A DNA stretch of 64,000 bases, taken from positions 12,023-76,022 of the forward strand of contig JAEYQO010000104.1 in NCBI GenBank assembly GCA_023409975.1, written 5' to 3'. The notes under the pieces were generated by a model, which was not told the origin of the DNA, did no database searches, and saw only the letters and a list, made by a program, of their open reading frames with translations. This DNA comes from Bacteroidota bacterium (lineage in GTDB: Bacteria > Bacteroidota > Bacteroidia > Chitinophagales > Chitinophagaceae). The position numbers were made by a program, and so were the translations under genes. This document shows, one piece after another, positions 17,997-27,947 of this stretch. Numbering within the stretch: position 1 is the first letter of the stretch; each line of letters starts with the position of its first letter.

Positions 17997-18191
17997 AAGC
18001 GGAAATGGTATTTACGAAACACCTGATTTGAAATGAGTGATAATCAAGAACTTGAAATTGTCTAACCGCGCACACCCTATGAAGATCCTGCTGAAATCTG
18101 CTGTGTTGCCTACGTGTGAAGACGAAAATTGTCGTCACGACAGGACCGTATCATTTGCTCAAACCTTAGTTTTACAGGCAACTGGACAGTG

Positions 18192-18557
18192 ATGATCATC
18201 AGGTTTATAAAAAGTCTGCGTTGGGCGGTAGCGGGATGGAATGCCTTCTTTGGTAAAGAGCGGAATGGGCAAATGCAATTAGTTGCAGCTATAGTAGTTG
18301 CAGGGTTGGGTTTCCTGCTGAATATCACAAGGATGGAATGGATTGTGATTATTCTGTGTATTTCCATTGTGCTGATCCTGGAAATGCTGAATACTGCGAT
18401 AGAGAAACTTTGCAATCTAATAACAACGGAATTTCATCCTGAGATCAAAACCATCAAGGACGTTTGTGCAGGCGCTGTTCTGACTGCAGCTGTGGCATCT
18501 TTCATTGTTGGGCTGCTGATATTCATCCCCTATGTCCTGAGGCTGATTTCCGAATAG
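18192..18557 (+). CDS. dgkA: Diacylglycerol/undecaprenol kinase (DgkA family)
   Basis: 121 residues, the usual size for the short DgkA-type kinases. Three membrane helices (about 29-45, 49-66, 94-118) and the signature EMLNTAIE in helix 2 plus KDVCAGAVLTAA in the C-terminal part. The N-terminal amphipathic stretch (SLRWAVAGWNAFFGKERN) is also typical. In Gram-positive relatives this enzyme recycles undecaprenol to undecaprenyl phosphate; the exact lipid here is unknown. The ATG at 18192 is chosen over an upstream in-frame start at 18129 because the family begins at this helix. Confidence 0.9.
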   Translation: MIIRFIKSLRWAVAGWNAFFGKERNGQMQLVAAIVVAGLGFLLNITRMEWIVIILCISIVLILEMLNTAIEKLCNLITTEFHPEIKTIKDVCAGAVLTAAVASFIVGLLIFIPYVLRLISE

Positions 18558-19017
18558 GCTGTTTGGCAACCTGCTGGTATTTTTCAGGACTGGTGGGACG
18601 TCATTCTAAAACTACCTCTATTGGACTTCAATGTAATGAAATCCTGCTTTTTGAAACCGTTTTGAGACGTTTGTTTAACCAGGCCGAAAACAAAGAACAA
18701 ATACCTGGTTATAACAAGGCATGTCATTTCCAGGATCAGGAATAGCAATCTTTAAAACGGTGCTATTGTGTATAAATAATCCATTATGCGTCGTTTAAAA
18801 CACATCAAAGAAAAATCCGTGTGAACGGTCGTGGAGCGGTGGAGCGGCGGTGGAGAGTCGGTGGGTTACTAACGCAGGTATAACGCAGGTATAACTCAGG
18901 TCCAACTGAATGGTGACGGAGGGGTAGGGGGTATTGGACGCTAAGTTGGCCCTTGGCTTGTTCGTCACAGTTAGATGTCAGTTTTCAACCGGACAACAGT
19001 GTTTCAGAATAAATAGA
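18558..19017. other. Intergenic spacer (about 460 nt) between dgkA and the sdh promoter
   Basis: No gene is supported; short frames here have no motif and uneven composition. The right half carries a G-rich imperfect repeat block (18831-18902, listed separately). The spacer ends at the sdh promoter. Confidence 0.6.
18831..18902. repeat. G-rich 8-nt and 11-nt imperfect tandem repeats
   Basis: GTGGAGCG occurs twice in tandem (18831-18846), followed by GCGGTGGAG, then an 11-nt array: TAACGCAGGTA (18870-18880), TAACGCAGGTA (18881-18891), TAACTCAGGTC (18892-18902). The 11-nt period recurs in two arrays near the right end of the window. Confidence 0.8.
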
Positions 19018-19048
19018 TTGTGTTTTCCTTAACAGCCTATTATCTTTG
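19018..19048 (+). promoter_or_regulatory. Promoter of the sdh operon
   Basis: TTG (19018-19020), 20-nt spacer, TATCTTTG (19041-19048). An excellent Bacteroidota -33/-7 pair, 37 nt upstream of the sdhC start at 19086; it rules out the longer sdhC frame that begins at 19020. Confidence 0.8.
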
Positions 19049-19085
19049 CGCTGATTTTACTCAAGTTATTTTCAAATACTGCCAG

Positions 19086-19766
19086 ATGAATTGGAAACAT
19101 TACTTTACCACTTCGATTGGAAAGAAGCTGGTAATGGGATTTACAGGTCTATTTCTGATTTCCTTCCTGATTGTTCACGTTTACATCAACTCCATGATCT
19201 TCGTTGGCAGAGATGCATTTAATGCCGCTGCTGATTTCATGGGCTCGACCATCATTATCCGGATCATGGAAATCGGATTGTTTGCCGGTATTATCCTGCA
19301 CATCGTCCAGGGATATATGCTGGCGTCTAAGAACCTCGCGACCCGTAGTGTGCGTTATGAGGTGAAACCAGGCAACAAGACCAGCGCCTGGTACAGTCGT
19401 TCCATGGGCCTGCTGGGAACTCTTATCCTCCTGTTTCTCGTAGTTCATATCGTTCATTTCTGGGTGCCTTCCAGAGTTACTCACGATCTGAACCCTGTAG
19501 TGGTTCGTGACAGGGAAATGCATGATCTCTATCAGCGAATGCTGGACGTGTTCCAGGAACTTTGGGTAGTGATCTTATATCTCGTGGGTGTTTTTTCGCT
19601 GGGCTGGCATCTGGTCCACGGGTTTTACAGTGCCTTTCAGACGATGGGTCTTACAACGCATAAGTATAAGCGTATGATCCGGAACACAGGCATTGTGTTT
19701 ACCATCGTAATCTGCCTGCTTTTTGCTGCGATGCCGGTTTCCATGTATATGGGCTGGGTGAACTAA
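19086..19766 (+). CDS. sdhC: Succinate dehydrogenase / fumarate reductase cytochrome b subunit
   Basis: 226 residues, five membrane helices, matching the fused b558-type subunit of three-subunit (class B) complexes found in Bacteroidota. Candidate haem-ligand histidines sit in helices: His31 (LIVHVYIN), the IILHIVQGY helix, FLVVHIVHFW and GWHLVHGFY. It anchors SdhA/SdhB to the inner membrane and exchanges electrons with menaquinone. First gene of the sdh cluster, placed 33 nt before sdhA. Confidence 0.95.
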   Translation: MNWKHYFTTSIGKKLVMGFTGLFLISFLIVHVYINSMIFVGRDAFNAAADFMGSTIIIRIMEIGLFAGIILHIVQGYMLASKNLATRSVRYEVKPGNKTSAWYSRSMGLLGTLILLFLVVHIVHFWVPSRVTHDLNPVVVRDREMHDLYQRMLDVFQELWVVILYLVGVFSLGWHLVHGFYSAFQTMGLTTHKYKRMIRNTGIVFTIVICLLFAAMPVSMYMGWVN

Positions 19767-19799
19767 TCTAATCTTCAAACTTTAATTTCATTACCTGAT

Positions 19800-21776
19800 A
19801 TGATACTCAATTCCAAGATACCAGCAGGAGCATTAGAGTCGAAATGGACAACATATAAATCGACCTGTAAGCTGGTGAACCCGGCTAACAAGCGTCAGCT
19901 GGAGGTGATCGTGATTGGGACCGGCCTGGCGGGGGCGTCAGCTGCTGCTTCACTCGGTGAACTGGGCTATAAAGTAAAAACCTTCTGCTTTCAGGATAGT
20001 CCCCGTCGTGCGCACTCAATAGCTGCACAAGGGGGAATCAATGCTGCCAAGAATTATCAGAATGACGGTGACAGTACCTTCCGTCTGTTCTACGATACTG
20101 TTAAAGGTGGTGACTACCGTGCACGTGAGGCCAATGTATACAGGCTTGCAGAGGTAAGCGCCAATATTATTGATCAGTGTGTGGCTCAGGGGGTTCCCTT
20201 TGCGCGTGAATATGGAGGTTTGCTGAGTAACCGTTCTTTTGGCGGAACTCAGGTTCAACGAACTTTCTACGCTGCAGGACAGACCGGGCAGCAACTATTG
20301 ATCGGAGCCTATCAGGCGCTCGAACGACAGGTGGCTCTGGGCAATGTTACACAGTACTCCCGCCATGAAATGCTGGAAATCGTAGTGATCGATGGCAAGG
20401 CAAGAGGTGTGATCGTGAGAAATCTGGTGACCGGAGAGTTAGAGCGTCATTTCGGACATGCTGTACTGCTTTGTTCGGGTGGATATGGTAACGTGTTTTA
20501 TCTTTCTACAAATGCAATGGGCTCTAACGTAACGGCAGCATGGAAAGCTCATAAAAAAGGTGCTTACTTCGGAAATCCATGCTTTACGCAAATTCACCCT
20601 ACCTGTATTCCGGTGAGCGGCGACCACCAGTCGAAACTGACGCTGATGTCTGAATCACTGCGTAATGATGGGCGGATTTGGGTGCCAAAGAAGCAGGGTG
20701 ATAATCGCAGACCAAATGAGATTCCCGAAGAGGAAAGAGACTATTATCTGGAAAGAAGGTATCCGGCATTCGGTAACCTTGTGCCACGTGACGTGGCCAG
20801 CCGTGCCGCGAAGGAGCGTTGCGATGCAGGCTTTGGAGTGGGGGCGAGCAAGCAGGCGGTTTACCTGGACTATGCATCGGCTATCGAAAGGTATGGAAGA
20901 ATTGAAGCAAACAAGCAGGGGCTGGTAAATGCCGATGCCGCAACAATTACCGAATTAGGCAGGGGTGTTGTAAAAGAGAAGTACGGTAACCTTTTCGAAA
21001 TGTACGAGAAGATTACTGGTGAAAATCCATATGAGGTCCCAATGAGAATCTACCCAGCCGTCCACTATACAATGGGTGGACTGTGGGTGGACTATGAACT
21101 AATGACAACGGTACCGGGACTTTACGCATTAGGAGAAGCTAACTTTAGCGATCATGGTGCTAACAGGCTTGGAGCGTCTGCTCTGATGCAGGGATTGGCT
21201 GACGGGTATTTCGTGATACCATACACTATGGGTAATTACCTGGCAGACGATATCCGTACCAAAGCTATTCCAACTAATCACCCTGCTTTTGAAGAAGCTG
21301 AGAAGAATGTGCGTGACAGAATACAAAAGCTGATGAGCATACAGGGTACAGAGAGTGTTGAAAGCTTTCACAAACGCCTTGGAAAGATCATGTGGGATAA
21401 GTGCGGTATGGCGAGAAACGAAAAAGGGCTAAAGGAAGCAATTACAGAAATCCAGGCATTGAGAAAAGAGTTCTGGACGAATGTTCGAATTCCAGGCGCT
21501 ATCGAAGAGTTTAATCCGGAACTGGACAAAGCAAATCGCGTTGCCGACTTCCTGGAACTGGGTGAATTGATGTGTATAGATGCTTTACACCGGAACGAGA
21601 GCTGCGGTGGTCATTTCCGTGAGGAATATCAGACAGAAGATGGTGAAGCAATGCGTCAGGATGACAAGTATATGTATGTAGGATGTTGGGAATTCAAAGG
21701 AGAAAGCCAATTCGAACTACATAAAGAAGAGTTGAATTACGATGTGGTTCATCCAACACAGCGTAGCTATAAATAA
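19800..21776 (+). CDS. sdhA: Succinate dehydrogenase / fumarate reductase flavoprotein subunit
   Basis: 658 residues. Rossmann FAD motif [10 protein letters not shown] at about 40-49; covalent-FAD His72 in [11 protein letters not shown]; the substrate-pocket pattern [12 protein letters not shown] and the active-site region [20 protein letters not shown]. It oxidises succinate to fumarate (or the reverse under anaerobiosis) in the TCA cycle and respiratory chain. It lies in an operon with sdhC upstream; sdhB follows after an inserted lipoprotein gene. Confidence 0.97.
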   Translation: MILNSKIPAGALESKWTTYKSTCKLVNPANKRQLEVIVIGTGLAGASAAASLGELGYKVKTFCFQDSPRRAHSIAAQGGINAAKNYQNDGDSTFRLFYDTVKGGDYRAREANVYRLAEVSANIIDQCVAQGVPFAREYGGLLSNRSFGGTQVQRTFYAAGQTGQQLLIGAYQALERQVALGNVTQYSRHEMLEIVVIDGKARGVIVRNLVTGELERHFGHAVLLCSGGYGNVFYLSTNAMGSNVTAAWKAHKKGAYFGNPCFTQIHPTCIPVSGDHQSKLTLMSESLRNDGRIWVPKKQGDNRRPNEIPEEERDYYLERRYPAFGNLVPRDVASRAAKERCDAGFGVGASKQAVYLDYASAIERYGRIEANKQGLVNADAATITELGRGVVKEKYGNLFEMYEKITGENPYEVPMRIYPAVHYTMGGLWVDYELMTTVPGLYALGEANFSDHGANRLGASALMQGLADGYFVIPYTMGNYLADDIRTKAIPTNHPAFEEAEKNVRDRIQKLMSIQGTESVESFHKRLGKIMWDKCGMARNEKGLKEAITEIQALRKEFWTNVRIPGAIEEFNPELDKANRVADFLELGELMCIDALHRNESCGGHFREEYQTEDGEAMRQDDKYMYVGCWEFKGESQFELHKEELNYDVVHPTQRSYK

Positions 21777-21798
21777 AGGTGGAACAACGGTCAGTAAG

Positions 21799-22377
21799 AT
21801 GAAACTTTTCAGAGGATTGATAGCAATAGCCGTTTCAGGATCCATAATCCTGGCCTCCTGTCAGAAGGCAGAAACCCTTCCTTCAGGCTGTGTCGATAAT
21901 GGTGCTATGAGTTTTCTGAAGGTGGGTAATGAATTGGTCTATGATTACACTGATATTGCCACTCTGGATGATGAGCTGATCATAACCGTAAGTGGGAAAA
22001 CAGAAGACGGGGCCTACATTCTGGACCTGACCGAGGGTGGCGCATATGTTGAGACAACAGGAGATACGCGCTATATGAGGGAATGTGATGAATGGTTGTT
22101 AATCGATGCAGAACAAGATCCTACTTCCTCTGACAGGGGCTTTCCGGTGAATCGAACGATCGATCAAACCTGGATGGAGGGGCAGGCCGGGCAATACAAA
22201 GTGATTGAAAAGAACGTAGCCGTTTCGGTACAGGCGGGTACATTTACCTGTGATGTTATACGTTTTGAACCCACGAATACTTTTGATACTATTACCATTT
22301 ATTTCAACAATCAGGTTGGATACGTGAAGTATGATGGGTTTCAAACTCAGTACGAATTGAAAAGCAAGAATTTTTAA
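21799..22377 (+). CDS. Lipoprotein of unknown function inserted within the sdh operon
   Basis: 192 residues from the ATG at 21799 (MKLFRGLIAIAVSG); an upstream in-frame start at 21742 would overlap sdhA. The signal peptide ends in a lipobox-like ILASC at about residue 22. The mature part is beta-rich and acidic (LVYDYTDIATLDDELIITVSG, VSVQAGTFTCDVIRFEP), similar in style to small Bacteroidota lipocalin-like lipoproteins. It lies between sdhA and sdhB with gaps of 22 and 34 nt, with no terminator, so it should be co-transcribed. No family is recognised with confidence. Confidence 0.82.
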   Translation: MKLFRGLIAIAVSGSIILASCQKAETLPSGCVDNGAMSFLKVGNELVYDYTDIATLDDELIITVSGKTEDGAYILDLTEGGAYVETTGDTRYMRECDEWLLIDAEQDPTSSDRGFPVNRTIDQTWMEGQAGQYKVIEKNVAVSVQAGTFTCDVIRFEPTNTFDTITIYFNNQVGYVKYDGFQTQYELKSKNF

Positions 22378-22411
22378 AAAGTAAAAACTAGGTCCAGTGG
22401 AACACTACAAT

Positions 22412-23170
22412 ATGAATCTGACGCTGAAGGTCTGGAAGCAACAGAACATGCACTCAAAAGGGCATTTCGAGACCTATCAAGTCAAAAACATTTCCTCTGA
22501 AATGTCTTTCCTGGAAATGTTCGATGTCCTTAACGAGCAGCTTATCGCTGAAGGGAAAGAGCCTATTGCATTTGACCACGACTGCCGCGAAGGTATCTGT
22601 GGAATGTGTAGTATGTATATCAATGGTCGTGCTCATGGTCCCTGGCATAATACCACCACATGTCAGCTTCATATGAGGGAATATAAGGATGGTGACACCA
22701 TCGTTGTAGAGCCCTGGAGAGCCAATGCGTTTCCGGTGATAAAAGATCTGGTCGTAGACAGGCAGGCATTTGATCGCATCATTCAGGCAGGTGGTTACGT
22801 TTCCGTAAATACAGGTAACGCTGTAGATGCCAATGCTATCCCTGTTGAAAAATATAAGGCTGACGAGGCATTTGCTGCAGCATCCTGCATTGGTTGCGGC
22901 GCCTGTGTTGCTGCCTGTCCGAATGCTTCTGCGATGCTGTTTGTAGGAGCCAAGGCCTCTCACCTCGCCTTATTACCTCAGGGTGATCCTGAGCGCAAAA
23001 TAAGAGCGGTTAATATGGTGGCGCAAATGGACAAGGAAGGATTCGGTAGCTGTACGAATATCGGCGCATGTGAAGCAGAATGTCCCAAGGGCATTTCCGT
23101 TGAAAATATTGCTCGTTTGAACCGCGAGTATATGGGTGCCGTTTTCTCAGGCGGTTCTGATAACGCATAG
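22412..23170 (+). CDS. sdhB: Succinate dehydrogenase / fumarate reductase iron-sulfur subunit
   Basis: 252 residues from ATG 22412 (a GTG at 22397 would add five). The N-terminal 2Fe-2S domain has Cys58, Cys63, Cys66 and Cys84; the C-terminal ferredoxin-like domain has [12 protein letters not shown] and [12 protein letters not shown], for the 4Fe-4S and 3Fe-4S clusters. It passes electrons from the SdhA flavin to the quinone site at SdhC. A strong terminator 22 nt after the stop ends the operon. Confidence 0.96.
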   Translation: MNLTLKVWKQQNMHSKGHFETYQVKNISSEMSFLEMFDVLNEQLIAEGKEPIAFDHDCREGICGMCSMYINGRAHGPWHNTTTCQLHMREYKDGDTIVVEPWRANAFPVIKDLVVDRQAFDRIIQAGGYVSVNTGNAVDANAIPVEKYKADEAFAAASCIGCGACVAACPNASAMLFVGAKASHLALLPQGDPERKIRAVNMVAQMDKEGFGSCTNIGACEAECPKGISVENIARLNREYMGAVFSGGSDNA

Positions 23171-23191
23171 GTTTCAACCATATAGAATTTC

Positions 23192-23218
23192 AGGCTGTCT
23201 TCATAGGCAGCCTTTTTT
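23192..23218 (+). terminator. Intrinsic terminator of the sdh operon
   Basis: Stem AGGCTGTC (23192-23199) with GGCAGCCT (23206-23213), one T-G wobble, 6-nt loop, followed by a T-run (23213-23218). Confidence 0.85.
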
Positions 23219-23232
23219 GTTACTTTGCCTCC

Positions 23233-24375
23233 ATGTTGTTGCGCACGGTTATTCTGACGCTCCTGGTATCGATGCTTGTGATCACCTCTACTGCACAGGA
23301 TAGTAGCGGCCTTCGTATTACATTGCTTACCTGCGGTACGGGCACTCAGCCCTGGGAAACATTCGGTCATTCAGGGGTCAGAGTTATCGATAGCTTTCGG
23401 GGCACTGACAATGTCTACAATTACGGAACTTTTAATGGATATGATGAAGACTTTCTGATCAAATTCACCAGAGGAAAGCTTGATTATTATCTTTCTTACT
23501 ATCCCTATACCGAATTTATTCGTGAATATGCCGAGGCTGGGAGAAGTGTCAGAGAACAGGAGCTTTTACTTAATTCCGGAGCAAAGCTGTCGATTTACCG
23601 ATTCCTGCAATGGAATGCAGCCGAAGAGAACCGGTATTATAAGTACGATTTCTTTTTTGATAACTGCGCCACAAGAATAAGAGATGTTTTCCCCGAATCT
23701 TTGGGAGAAGGATTCAGCTTTGGAAAAGCTTTGCCGGAAGGTGTAAAGCTTAGTTTCAGAGACATCATCAATCAGTACTTCTACAGAGTACACTGGCAGC
23801 GGTTTGGTGTCAATTTGCTTTTAGGTAGCCGGATAGACAAGACCATGTCTAACGAGGATATTATGTTTCTGCCTGACTTCCTCAGCGAAGGAATTCGCAC
23901 TGCCACGATACAAAACACCCGTATTTCTACCGATCCGGTCCCTGTTGTAACGGCTGGTGAACAAGCGGGAGTGGGTGTAAACGGACCCTTAATTCTGATG
24001 CTTGCTCTTCTGGCACTGACGATGGGAGGCGTTTTCCATTCTGGCCTCCATCGTTTTATCAGTTTTCTTCTACTGTTCCTCACAGGGTTCATCGGCTGCT
24101 TTATTCTAGTAATGTGGTTTGGCACAGATCATCAGGCTTGTCAGAACAACTACAACCTTTTATGGGCACTGCCAACAAATCTCATCCTGGCATTTGGACG
24201 AAGGAGCAGAAAGGATCGCTATGCATTAATCGGCATGTTTCTGATCCTGATCAGTTTTCTGCTGCATATTCTTGAAGTTCAGCAACTATTGCTGCCAGAG
24301 TTTGCTCCTTTACTACTGGCCTTGCTGCTGACCTATGGCATGATTTATAGGAATAGTAAACTGAAGACAACCTGA
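23233..24375 (+). CDS. DUF4105 membrane-anchored periplasmic protein
   Basis: 380 residues. A signal peptide or N-terminal anchor (about 1-21) precedes a DUF4105 domain (Lnb N-terminal periplasmic family), recognisable by TCGTGTQPWETFGHSGVRV, VYNYGTFN, RGKLDYYLSYYPYTEFI and FFFDNCATRIRD; the paired Cys/His/Asn residues suggest a papain-like NlpC/P60-type hydrolase fold (inference from family). The last 130 residues hold about four membrane helices. A -7 like TACTTTG is at 23221-23227 just upstream. The gene overlaps the next start by 1 nt (TGATG). Confidence 0.85.
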   Translation: MLLRTVILTLLVSMLVITSTAQDSSGLRITLLTCGTGTQPWETFGHSGVRVIDSFRGTDNVYNYGTFNGYDEDFLIKFTRGKLDYYLSYYPYTEFIREYAEAGRSVREQELLLNSGAKLSIYRFLQWNAAEENRYYKYDFFFDNCATRIRDVFPESLGEGFSFGKALPEGVKLSFRDIINQYFYRVHWQRFGVNLLLGSRIDKTMSNEDIMFLPDFLSEGIRTATIQNTRISTDPVPVVTAGEQAGVGVNGPLILMLALLALTMGGVFHSGLHRFISFLLLFLTGFIGCFILVMWFGTDHQACQNNYNLLWALPTNLILAFGRRSRKDRYALIGMFLILISFLLHILEVQQLLLPEFAPLLLALLLTYGMIYRNSKLKTT

Positions 24376-25184
24376 TGCAAACGATCCAGCTAAATACTGA
24401 CAAACAAACTATTTCCTATCGTAAAACTGGTGCCGGACCGGTAGCTATTTTGATTCACGGATTTCCGGAAGACGGTTCACTTTGGGAACCGGTGGTACCA
24501 GTACTGGCTTCCACTTTCACCGTCATTTGCCCGGACATACCTGGTGCAGGCAGTAGTACTCTTTCGCAGGTTCAGAACCAGACGATAGAATCACTTTCTG
24601 GCTTCCTGAACGATATTTACAGACAAGAGGATATAGCGGAAGCAGTGCTTGTAGGTCATTCTATGGGTGGCTATCTGGCATTGGCTTTTCTGGAAAGCTA
24701 CCCTGAAAAAGTAAAGGGTATTTCTTTGGTACATTCTACCGCTACCGCAGATTCCGAAGAAAAGAAGGAAATGCGCCGCAAAGCTGTTGCGTTAATTTCT
24801 AAGGGCGGAAAGGAGGCATTTGTAAAAGGGATGATACCGAACCTTTTCTCTGATGCCTTCAAAACAGATCAACCGGCACAACTTGAAAGGCAGGTTCAGC
24901 GGGGACTGAAGCTGAGATCAGAGTCGATGGCAGCTTTTTACACTGCTATGATGAACAGGCAGGATCGAACAGGTAACTTGAAGGATAATGCAAAACCTGT
25001 GCAGTGGGTCATAGGAAAGGAAGACTCGGTAGTGCCCCTGAATCTCGCATTGTCACAGGCAAGATTGAGCCAGACCACCTTTGTTTCACTATACGAAAAC
25101 TGTGGTCACATGAGTATGCTGGAACAACCTGAAAAGCTTTCAGGCGACCTGCGAGACTTTCTGGCTTACTGTTATAATCGTTAA
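24375..25184 (+). CDS. Alpha/beta-fold hydrolase
   Basis: 269 residues with the complete catalytic triad of the family: oxyanion HGFPEDG, nucleophile Ser96 in GHSMGG, acid Asp in GKEDSVVP and His in ENCGHMSM near the end. It has no signal peptide, so it is cytoplasmic. Substrate cannot be predicted; closest in style to small esterases or haloalkane dehalogenase-like hydrolases. Start codon overlaps the stop of the DUF4105 gene, indicating translational coupling. Confidence 0.92.
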   Translation: MQTIQLNTDKQTISYRKTGAGPVAILIHGFPEDGSLWEPVVPVLASTFTVICPDIPGAGSSTLSQVQNQTIESLSGFLNDIYRQEDIAEAVLVGHSMGGYLALAFLESYPEKVKGISLVHSTATADSEEKKEMRRKAVALISKGGKEAFVKGMIPNLFSDAFKTDQPAQLERQVQRGLKLRSESMAAFYTAMMNRQDRTGNLKDNAKPVQWVIGKEDSVVPLNLALSQARLSQTTFVSLYENCGHMSMLEQPEKLSGDLRDFLAYCYNR

Positions 25185-25194
25185 CTTAGTAGTG

Positions 25195-27120
25195 ATGAAG
25201 CGCTGGTGTCGTTACAGTTTGATTCTGATGATATTGCTTCTGGGAGCACTGCCAGCCACAGCTTCGCATATTGTAGGTGGCGATTTCACCTATAAGTGTT
25301 TAGGTCCAACCGGAAATGGCAGTTATCTCTATGAAGTAAGACTTGATATATATCAAGACTGTATAAGTGGTTTACCCGCAGCGATCGCAGAAGACAATCC
25401 TGCTTTTTTTGGTGTTTTTGATGCTGTTACCGGTCTCATGGTCGACACCTTCAATGTGTCGTTGGCAAATAGCATAATGGTTCCCCCGAATTTTTCCAAC
25501 GACTGTATCAACCAGATACCTCCCATTTGTTTGCGGAGGGCAACGTTCATCACTAGTATTAATCTTCCGCAGAATACCGGTGGTTATAAGATTGTTTACC
25601 AGAGGTGCTGCCGCAATAGCGCCATCCTGAACATTCTGAATCCAGCCAATGTTGGTGCTACCTACGAAGCCACCATACCACCAGTATCCGTAGCCTCCTG
25701 TAACAATAGTGCGGTTTTTAGGAACTATCCTCCACAGATCATCTGTATCAATAACCCTCTTTTTTATGATCATTCGGCGGTTGACCCAGATGGCGATTCA
25801 TTGAGCTACGAGTTTTGTACATCTTATGTCGGCGGTTCGACTACCGATGCTAAACCTATTCCTTCTGCCCCACCTTATCAACCCGTTACGTATGCACCTA
25901 ATTTTTCTGCTCAGGTTCCTATGGCTGGAAATCCCGTAATTCAGATCCACCCGGTTACTGGTATGATCTCCGGCACTACCAATTTGATAGGGCGCTTTGT
26001 AGTTACTGTCTGCTGCCATGAATGGCGCAACGGAGTGATCATCAACACAGTAAAGCGGGAGTTTCAGTTCGAGGTGACCAATTGTTCCAAGGCGGTAGTA
26101 GCCAACATTCCACAGTATTCCGAGGAGTTTAATACCTATATCGTCAATTGTGAAGATTATACCGTCAAGTTCGATAACCTCAGCACAGGTGGGTTTGATT
26201 ATTCCTGGGATTTCGGCGTGCCTAATATGCAGAATGATACTTCAGATCAATTCGAGCCCGTCTTTACCTATCCTGACACAGGTACCTATGTAGTGAAGCT
26301 GGTTGTAAACCGTGGGTCTACCTGTCCGGATAGTATTCAGCGCTTCGTTAAAGTCTATCCGGTTTTTAAAGGAGATTTTTCTGTCGGTGGTCTTGAATGT
26401 CCTGGGGTCGATCGGCAATTCACCGACCTGAGTACATCAACCTATACTCCCGTTAGTTTCTGGGTTTGGAATTTCGATGACGGTTTCACTTCGACAGATC
26501 AGCACCCCGTTCATGTCTACGATAGTGGTGGGCTATACAACGTCACCTTAATCTCAGGTAACCAGAAAGGCTGTCTGGATACGGTACAGAAAGAGGTTTT
26601 TGTAGAGGATTTCAGACCCTTCGCAGGCAACGACACAGTTATTGTTAAGGGAGAATATATCAATTACAGGGCCCGCGGCGGGGTAGAGTACACCTGGACA
26701 CCCGGTACCAATCTCAGTGATACGACAATCCGGAATCCAGTAGGGTTTTACCCGGAAGTGGGAGAGTTCAGTTATCATGTCCACATCAAAAGCGCCTATA
26801 GTTGCGAAGGAGACGACACGATCAATGTCAGGGTTGTAAACCAGTCTTCGGTCTTCGTGCCTACGGGTTTTACACCCAATGGAGATGGCAGAAATGACAA
26901 GCTCAGACCACTCGGGGTCGGCTACAGGAATATCAACTACTTCCGGGTTTTTAACCGGTGGGGCCAGCAAGTCTTTTATACCACTCAGTTCGATGAAGGG
27001 TGGGACGGTACCATCAATGGCGTTCCGCAGGATCTCGGCACCTATTTCTGGATTCTAAGCCTTACCAACCGGTTTGGAAAGGAGGAGGTCATCAAAGGTG
27101 ATTCTGCCCTTCTCAGATAA
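25195..27120 (+). CDS. Large surface protein with PKD domains and gliding-motility/CHU_C C-terminus
   Basis: 641 residues. A signal peptide (about 1-23, ending PATAS) leads into SHIVGGDFTYKCLG, a module typical of Bacteroidota cell-surface proteins. Two PKD-like repeats follow (FDNLSTGGFDYSWDFG with YPDTGTYVVKL; FTDLSTSTYTPVSFWVWNFDDG with VYDSGGLYNVTL). The C-terminus is a gliding motility-associated (CHU_C, T9SS type B) domain: VPTGFTPNGDGRNDKL, VFNRWGQQVFY, WDGTINGVPQDLGTYFW. It is exported by T9SS to the cell surface; role in adhesion or motility is inferred. A GTG at 25192 is an alternative start. Confidence 0.92.
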   Translation: MKRWCRYSLILMILLLGALPATASHIVGGDFTYKCLGPTGNGSYLYEVRLDIYQDCISGLPAAIAEDNPAFFGVFDAVTGLMVDTFNVSLANSIMVPPNFSNDCINQIPPICLRRATFITSINLPQNTGGYKIVYQRCCRNSAILNILNPANVGATYEATIPPVSVASCNNSAVFRNYPPQIICINNPLFYDHSAVDPDGDSLSYEFCTSYVGGSTTDAKPIPSAPPYQPVTYAPNFSAQVPMAGNPVIQIHPVTGMISGTTNLIGRFVVTVCCHEWRNGVIINTVKREFQFEVTNCSKAVVANIPQYSEEFNTYIVNCEDYTVKFDNLSTGGFDYSWDFGVPNMQNDTSDQFEPVFTYPDTGTYVVKLVVNRGSTCPDSIQRFVKVYPVFKGDFSVGGLECPGVDRQFTDLSTSTYTPVSFWVWNFDDGFTSTDQHPVHVYDSGGLYNVTLISGNQKGCLDTVQKEVFVEDFRPFAGNDTVIVKGEYINYRARGGVEYTWTPGTNLSDTTIRNPVGFYPEVGEFSYHVHIKSAYSCEGDDTINVRVVNQSSVFVPTGFTPNGDGRNDKLRPLGVGYRNINYFRVFNRWGQQVFYTTQFDEGWDGTINGVPQDLGTYFWILSLTNRFGKEEVIKGDSALLR

Positions 27121-27177
27121 TTCCGGCTATTCTTCGGTCTTTTCAAAGAACCTATCTTTACCCCCAAGGTTACAGGA

Positions 27178-27945
27178 ATGAATAAAACCATCATGATTAC
27201 CGGAGCTACCTCCGGGTTTGGAAAGGCTATCGCAGAATTATTCGCAAGGAATGGTTACAAGTTAATTATTACTGGTCGCCGATCTGACAGATTAGAATCT
27301 CTGAAGAAGGAACTTTCAAATGAGTTTGGAACTCAGATTACAACTCTATGCTTCGATATCCGCGACCGGAAGGCTGTAGAACAGGCCATCGCTTCACTGG
27401 GTGAAGACCGGCAGATCGACATCCTGGTAAATAACGCCGGCCTCGCTGCAGGTATGACTTCCATCGAAGACGGTGATCCTGATGATTGGGATCTTATGAT
27501 CGATACTAATGTCAAGGGGCTTTTGTATGTCAGCAGACAGGTGTTGCCTTTGATGAAGAACCGCGGCAATGGCCACGTGTTCAATATTGGTTCCACAGCC
27601 GGAAAAGTGGTTTATAAGCATGGAAACGTTTATAATGCAACTAAGTTTGCAGTCGATGCTTTAAACCAGGCAATGCGCATTGATTTGCTCCCCTATGGTA
27701 TCAAAGTGACTGCTATTAATCCCGGTATGGCAGAAACCGAGTTCTCCCTGGTAAGATTTAAGGGTGACAATCAGCGTGCAGCGCAGGTGTATCAGGGGGT
27801 GCAACCTCTTCGACCGGAGGATATTGCGGACGTCATATTTTACTGCGCAAACCTGCCTCCTCATGTCTGTATTAACGACCTGACCATGACCTGTTCGCGT
27901 CAGGCTAATAGTATTTACACCATCAGGGAGGGAGAGATGGTCTAA
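27178..27945 (+). CDS. Short-chain dehydrogenase/reductase (YdfG-like)
   Basis: 255 residues, classical SDR: TGATSGFGKAIA nucleotide motif, NNAGLA, and catalytic Ser139, Tyr152, Lys156 (YNATK). The sequence resembles E. coli YdfG, an NADP-dependent 3-hydroxy-acid (serine/allo-threonine) dehydrogenase, including the C-terminal RPEDIADVIFYCANLP. Substrate remains an inference. A TATCTTTA -7-like motif lies upstream (27153-27160). First of five overlapping or abutting genes running to 30524. Confidence 0.92.
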   Translation: MNKTIMITGATSGFGKAIAELFARNGYKLIITGRRSDRLESLKKELSNEFGTQITTLCFDIRDRKAVEQAIASLGEDRQIDILVNNAGLAAGMTSIEDGDPDDWDLMIDTNVKGLLYVSRQVLPLMKNRGNGHVFNIGSTAGKVVYKHGNVYNATKFAVDALNQAMRIDLLPYGIKVTAINPGMAETEFSLVRFKGDNQRAAQVYQGVQPLRPEDIADVIFYCANLPPHVCINDLTMTCSRQANSIYTIREGEMV

Positions 27946-27947
27946 CT

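Noticed and set aside
17962..18138. 59-residue N-terminal extension of the response regulator (17494-17961)
   Set aside because: A -7 element lies inside the extension and it has no domain character.
18464..18745. 93-codon frame extending past dgkA
   Set aside because: It starts in another frame inside dgkA and has no recognisable features.
19020..19085. Longer N-terminus of sdhC
   Set aside because: The extension lies over the TATCTTTG promoter motif and precedes the first plausible transcript; ATG 19086 matches the family start.
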